From positions 1 to 6,242 of the forward strand of contig CAKSEF010000070.1 in the NCBI GenBank assembly GCA_934446465.1: 6,242 nt of DNA, in the 5' to 3' direction. The stretch comes from an uncultured Oscillospiraceae bacterium (lineage in GTDB: Bacteria; Bacillota; Clostridia; Oscillospirales; JAAYXM01). Of the stretch, positions 4,722-6,242 are shown in pieces. Both the position numbers and the translations under genes were made by a program. The stretch's first letter is position 1. Each line of letters begins with the position of its first letter. The notes beneath the pieces were generated by a model. It saw nothing but the letters and a program-made list of their open reading frames with translations. It was not told the DNA's origin and made no database searches.

Positions 4722-6233
4722 CTATTTTTCGGGGAACAATTCAATCAGCACAACTGCATTATTGTCAAGAGTAAGATTTACTTTCGGATTTTCGGGGGAA
4801 ACCGTTCCTATCTCCTCGCATTTCAGAGAACCGAAATCGTAAATTGCCTTTCTTTCCTCATCGGTCGGATTTTGCGGAGAGCCGAGTTCTTTATACTTCT
4901 TAATTGCATTTGCATGATTTTTATCTATAACATATTTTACTGCCCTATACGCCCTGTCAATGCCGTTAAAGTACACGGGAGCGTCAATTTCGGGAAGTTC
5001 GGCCTTGAATTTGCCGTCCGCATAGGCTATAAGAGCCGAGATATGCCCGTCCTTGTGTTTTGTCGGCATAACCGAAATATTCTGCGTTCTCCAATTCACA
5101 AAGTAATGCAGTTTTTCTTCACCGAGCTTTGCGGCAAGGACAAATGCGTTGTAAATCGGCTTTGGATAAGAATTAAGACTGAAAAAACTGCGGAAGCCGG
5201 AAAAGTCGCTCTTCATTTCGTGCTGTCCCGAAAGACAGAGCATCATCTCATCATACGGAACGTTCAATTCATCGAAAAGCATAATCATTTTTGCGAAATA
5301 TGCCGCATAGATTTCGTTCTCGCGGAAAATGAACTCCGGACACTCTTCTATGTTATAATATCCGAAAGTTGCCGCTCCCCACTCATCGCAAACTATCGGC
5401 AAATCCCCAAAACCGCACATTTCCGCAATACGCGCGAGAGCCATCGTATTATACAGTGCGCCGTCGATGCTGAGCGGTTTTGTTCCGTCGATAATCAGAC
5501 CGGGGTCTGTTCCGTAGGAATGTATGCTTATAAAGTCAAGCTTCTTATGATTTTCCCTTACATAATCGAGAAATATTTTATAAAACTCAAAGTGGTCTGC
5601 CGATTGCGCAAGTGCAGGCCCGCCTATTTGGAGCTTACGGCTAACCGATGTTACGCCTTTTTCAAACGCATCGTACATCTTGCAGTATTCTTCGGCTCTC
5701 GCCTCGTTTGAGGGAGCATCGCCGTAGAAGAAATACCCCGAATCCGGCTCATTATAGCAATGTATTCTCCATTTTGCGACTGTTTCCTCACCGTATCTCT
5801 CAACGATATGCTGTGTATACTGCCTGCACATTTCTCCCCAGACAGAGCAATCCGTGGCGCGCGTATTGTAAATAATCTTCCCTTTATATCGGAGATTTGA
5901 TTTTGCGGCAGAGCTCTTCAGCTCTGTATTTTCACAGAGCCAGCCCGGCAGGAAAGCATATGCGATAAGCACGTTAAAGCCCTTTGAAATAAGATAGTCC
6001 AAGCGATAATCCGTAAGGGTATAATCCGCCTGCATTTCCCCGTTTTCATCAAGAGTGAAAACATCCTCCATCATGGAATAGATACGGACGGTTTTCACCG
6101 CCTTATCCTCGGCGATTTTATCGAGAATACGCTTTCCCCATTCATCTTCAATCGCATCTGTGGGATGAAAAACTATGTGATTCCAAAAATTCTTCAAGTC
6201 TTTTTGCTTTTTATCGCAGTATATATTTATCAT
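4722..6233 (-). CDS. Glycoside hydrolase family 39 protein, beta-xylosidase-like
   Basis: Predicted retaining glycosidase of 503 residues, close to the about 500 of GH39 beta-xylosidases such as Thermoanaerobacterium XynB. The (beta/alpha)8 barrel covers roughly residues 1-390. The acid/base is E162 in CYNEPD (159-164) and the nucleophile is E284 in VCDEWGA (281-287), near XynB's E160 and E277. The substrate-site region ISIHSYG (235-241) also fits. The last 100 residues should form the accessory beta-sandwich. No signal peptide is visible, so the enzyme is cytoplasmic and probably works on imported oligosaccharides. The start at ATG 6233 is bounded by an in-frame TGA at 6242-6240. The ribosome site is poor (AGCGGA, almost touching the ATG), so translation may be coupled to an upstream gene outside the window. 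Family is confident; exact substrate (xylose, another pentose or uronide) is open. Confidence 0.92.
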   Translation of the reverse strand: MINIYCDKKQKDLKNFWNHIVFHPTDAIEDEWGKRILDKIAEDKAVKTVRIYSMMEDVFTLDENGEMQADYTLTDYRLDYLISKGFNVLIAYAFLPGWLCENTELKSSAAKSNLRYKGKIIYNTRATDCSVWGEMCRQYTQHIVERYGEETVAKWRIHCYNEPDSGYFFYGDAPSNEARAEEYCKMYDAFEKGVTSVSRKLQIGGPALAQSADHFEFYKIFLDYVRENHKKLDFISIHSYGTDPGLIIDGTKPLSIDGALYNTMALARIAEMCGFGDLPIVCDEWGAATFGYYNIEECPEFIFRENEIYAAYFAKMIMLFDELNVPYDEMMLCLSGQHEMKSDFSGFRSFFSLNSYPKPIYNAFVLAAKLGEEKLHYFVNWRTQNISVMPTKHKDGHISALIAYADGKFKAELPEIDAPVYFNGIDRAYRAVKYVIDKNHANAIKKYKELGSPQNPTDEERKAIYDFGSLKCEEIGTVSPENPKVNLTLDNNAVVLIELFPEK

Positions 6234-6242
6234 TTCCGCTCA

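Noticed and set aside
4692..5711. 339-codon open frame on the plus strand, antisense to the GH39 gene
   Set aside because: It lies fully opposite a gene with clear catalytic motifs, starts inside the terminator hairpin, lacks a ribosome site and shows no recognisable domain.

Overview
The window reads as ordinary chromosome of a low-to-mid GC Gram-positive bacterium, most likely a gut-type clostridium (Oscillospirales/Ruminococcaceae is my inference). The evidence is an IreB/UPF0297 protein (a Firmicutes family), strong AGGAGG ribosome sites, sigma-A type promoters, tRNA genes with encoded CCA ends, a YitT/DUF2179 membrane protein and a GH39 glycosidase. I see no mobile element, CRISPR array or phage gene.

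Layout. (1) 1-1130: pfkA, the committed kinase of glycolysis, stands alone (+) with its own extended -10 promoter and a dyad at the predicted transcript start. (2) 1095-1765: a two-gene minus-strand operon, ireB followed by a 99-residue protein of unknown function. It converges on pfkA and shares a bidirectional terminator with it. (3) 1767-2499: an AT-rich gap, then a consensus promoter driving a tRNA cluster Val-Asp-Phe-Gly, an internal intrinsic terminator, tRNA-Cys and a final terminator. (4) 2530-3612: a YafP-like GNAT acetyltransferase, followed after 3 bases by the wreck of a second, Pat-like GNAT gene with a lost start, a deletion and a frameshift. (5) 3624-4721: a 19-bp perfect inverted repeat whose right arm holds the -35 of the next promoter, then a yitT-like gene and a terminator hairpin. 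(6) 4722-6242: a GH39 family glycoside hydrolase on the minus strand, converging on yitT. Its promoter lies outside the window.

Functional reading. The genes do not form one pathway. Sugar metabolism is represented by pfkA and the GH39 enzyme, cell-envelope signalling by ireB, translation by the tRNA cluster, and small-molecule acetylation by the GNAT pair, of which only the first is intact. The items most worth a second look are regulatory: the dyad directly upstream of the GNAT -35, the inverted repeat built into the yitT promoter, the terminator in front of tRNA-Cys, and the pairing of ireB with an unknown small gene instead of ruvX. I found no convincing evidence of a previously undescribed multi-gene system.
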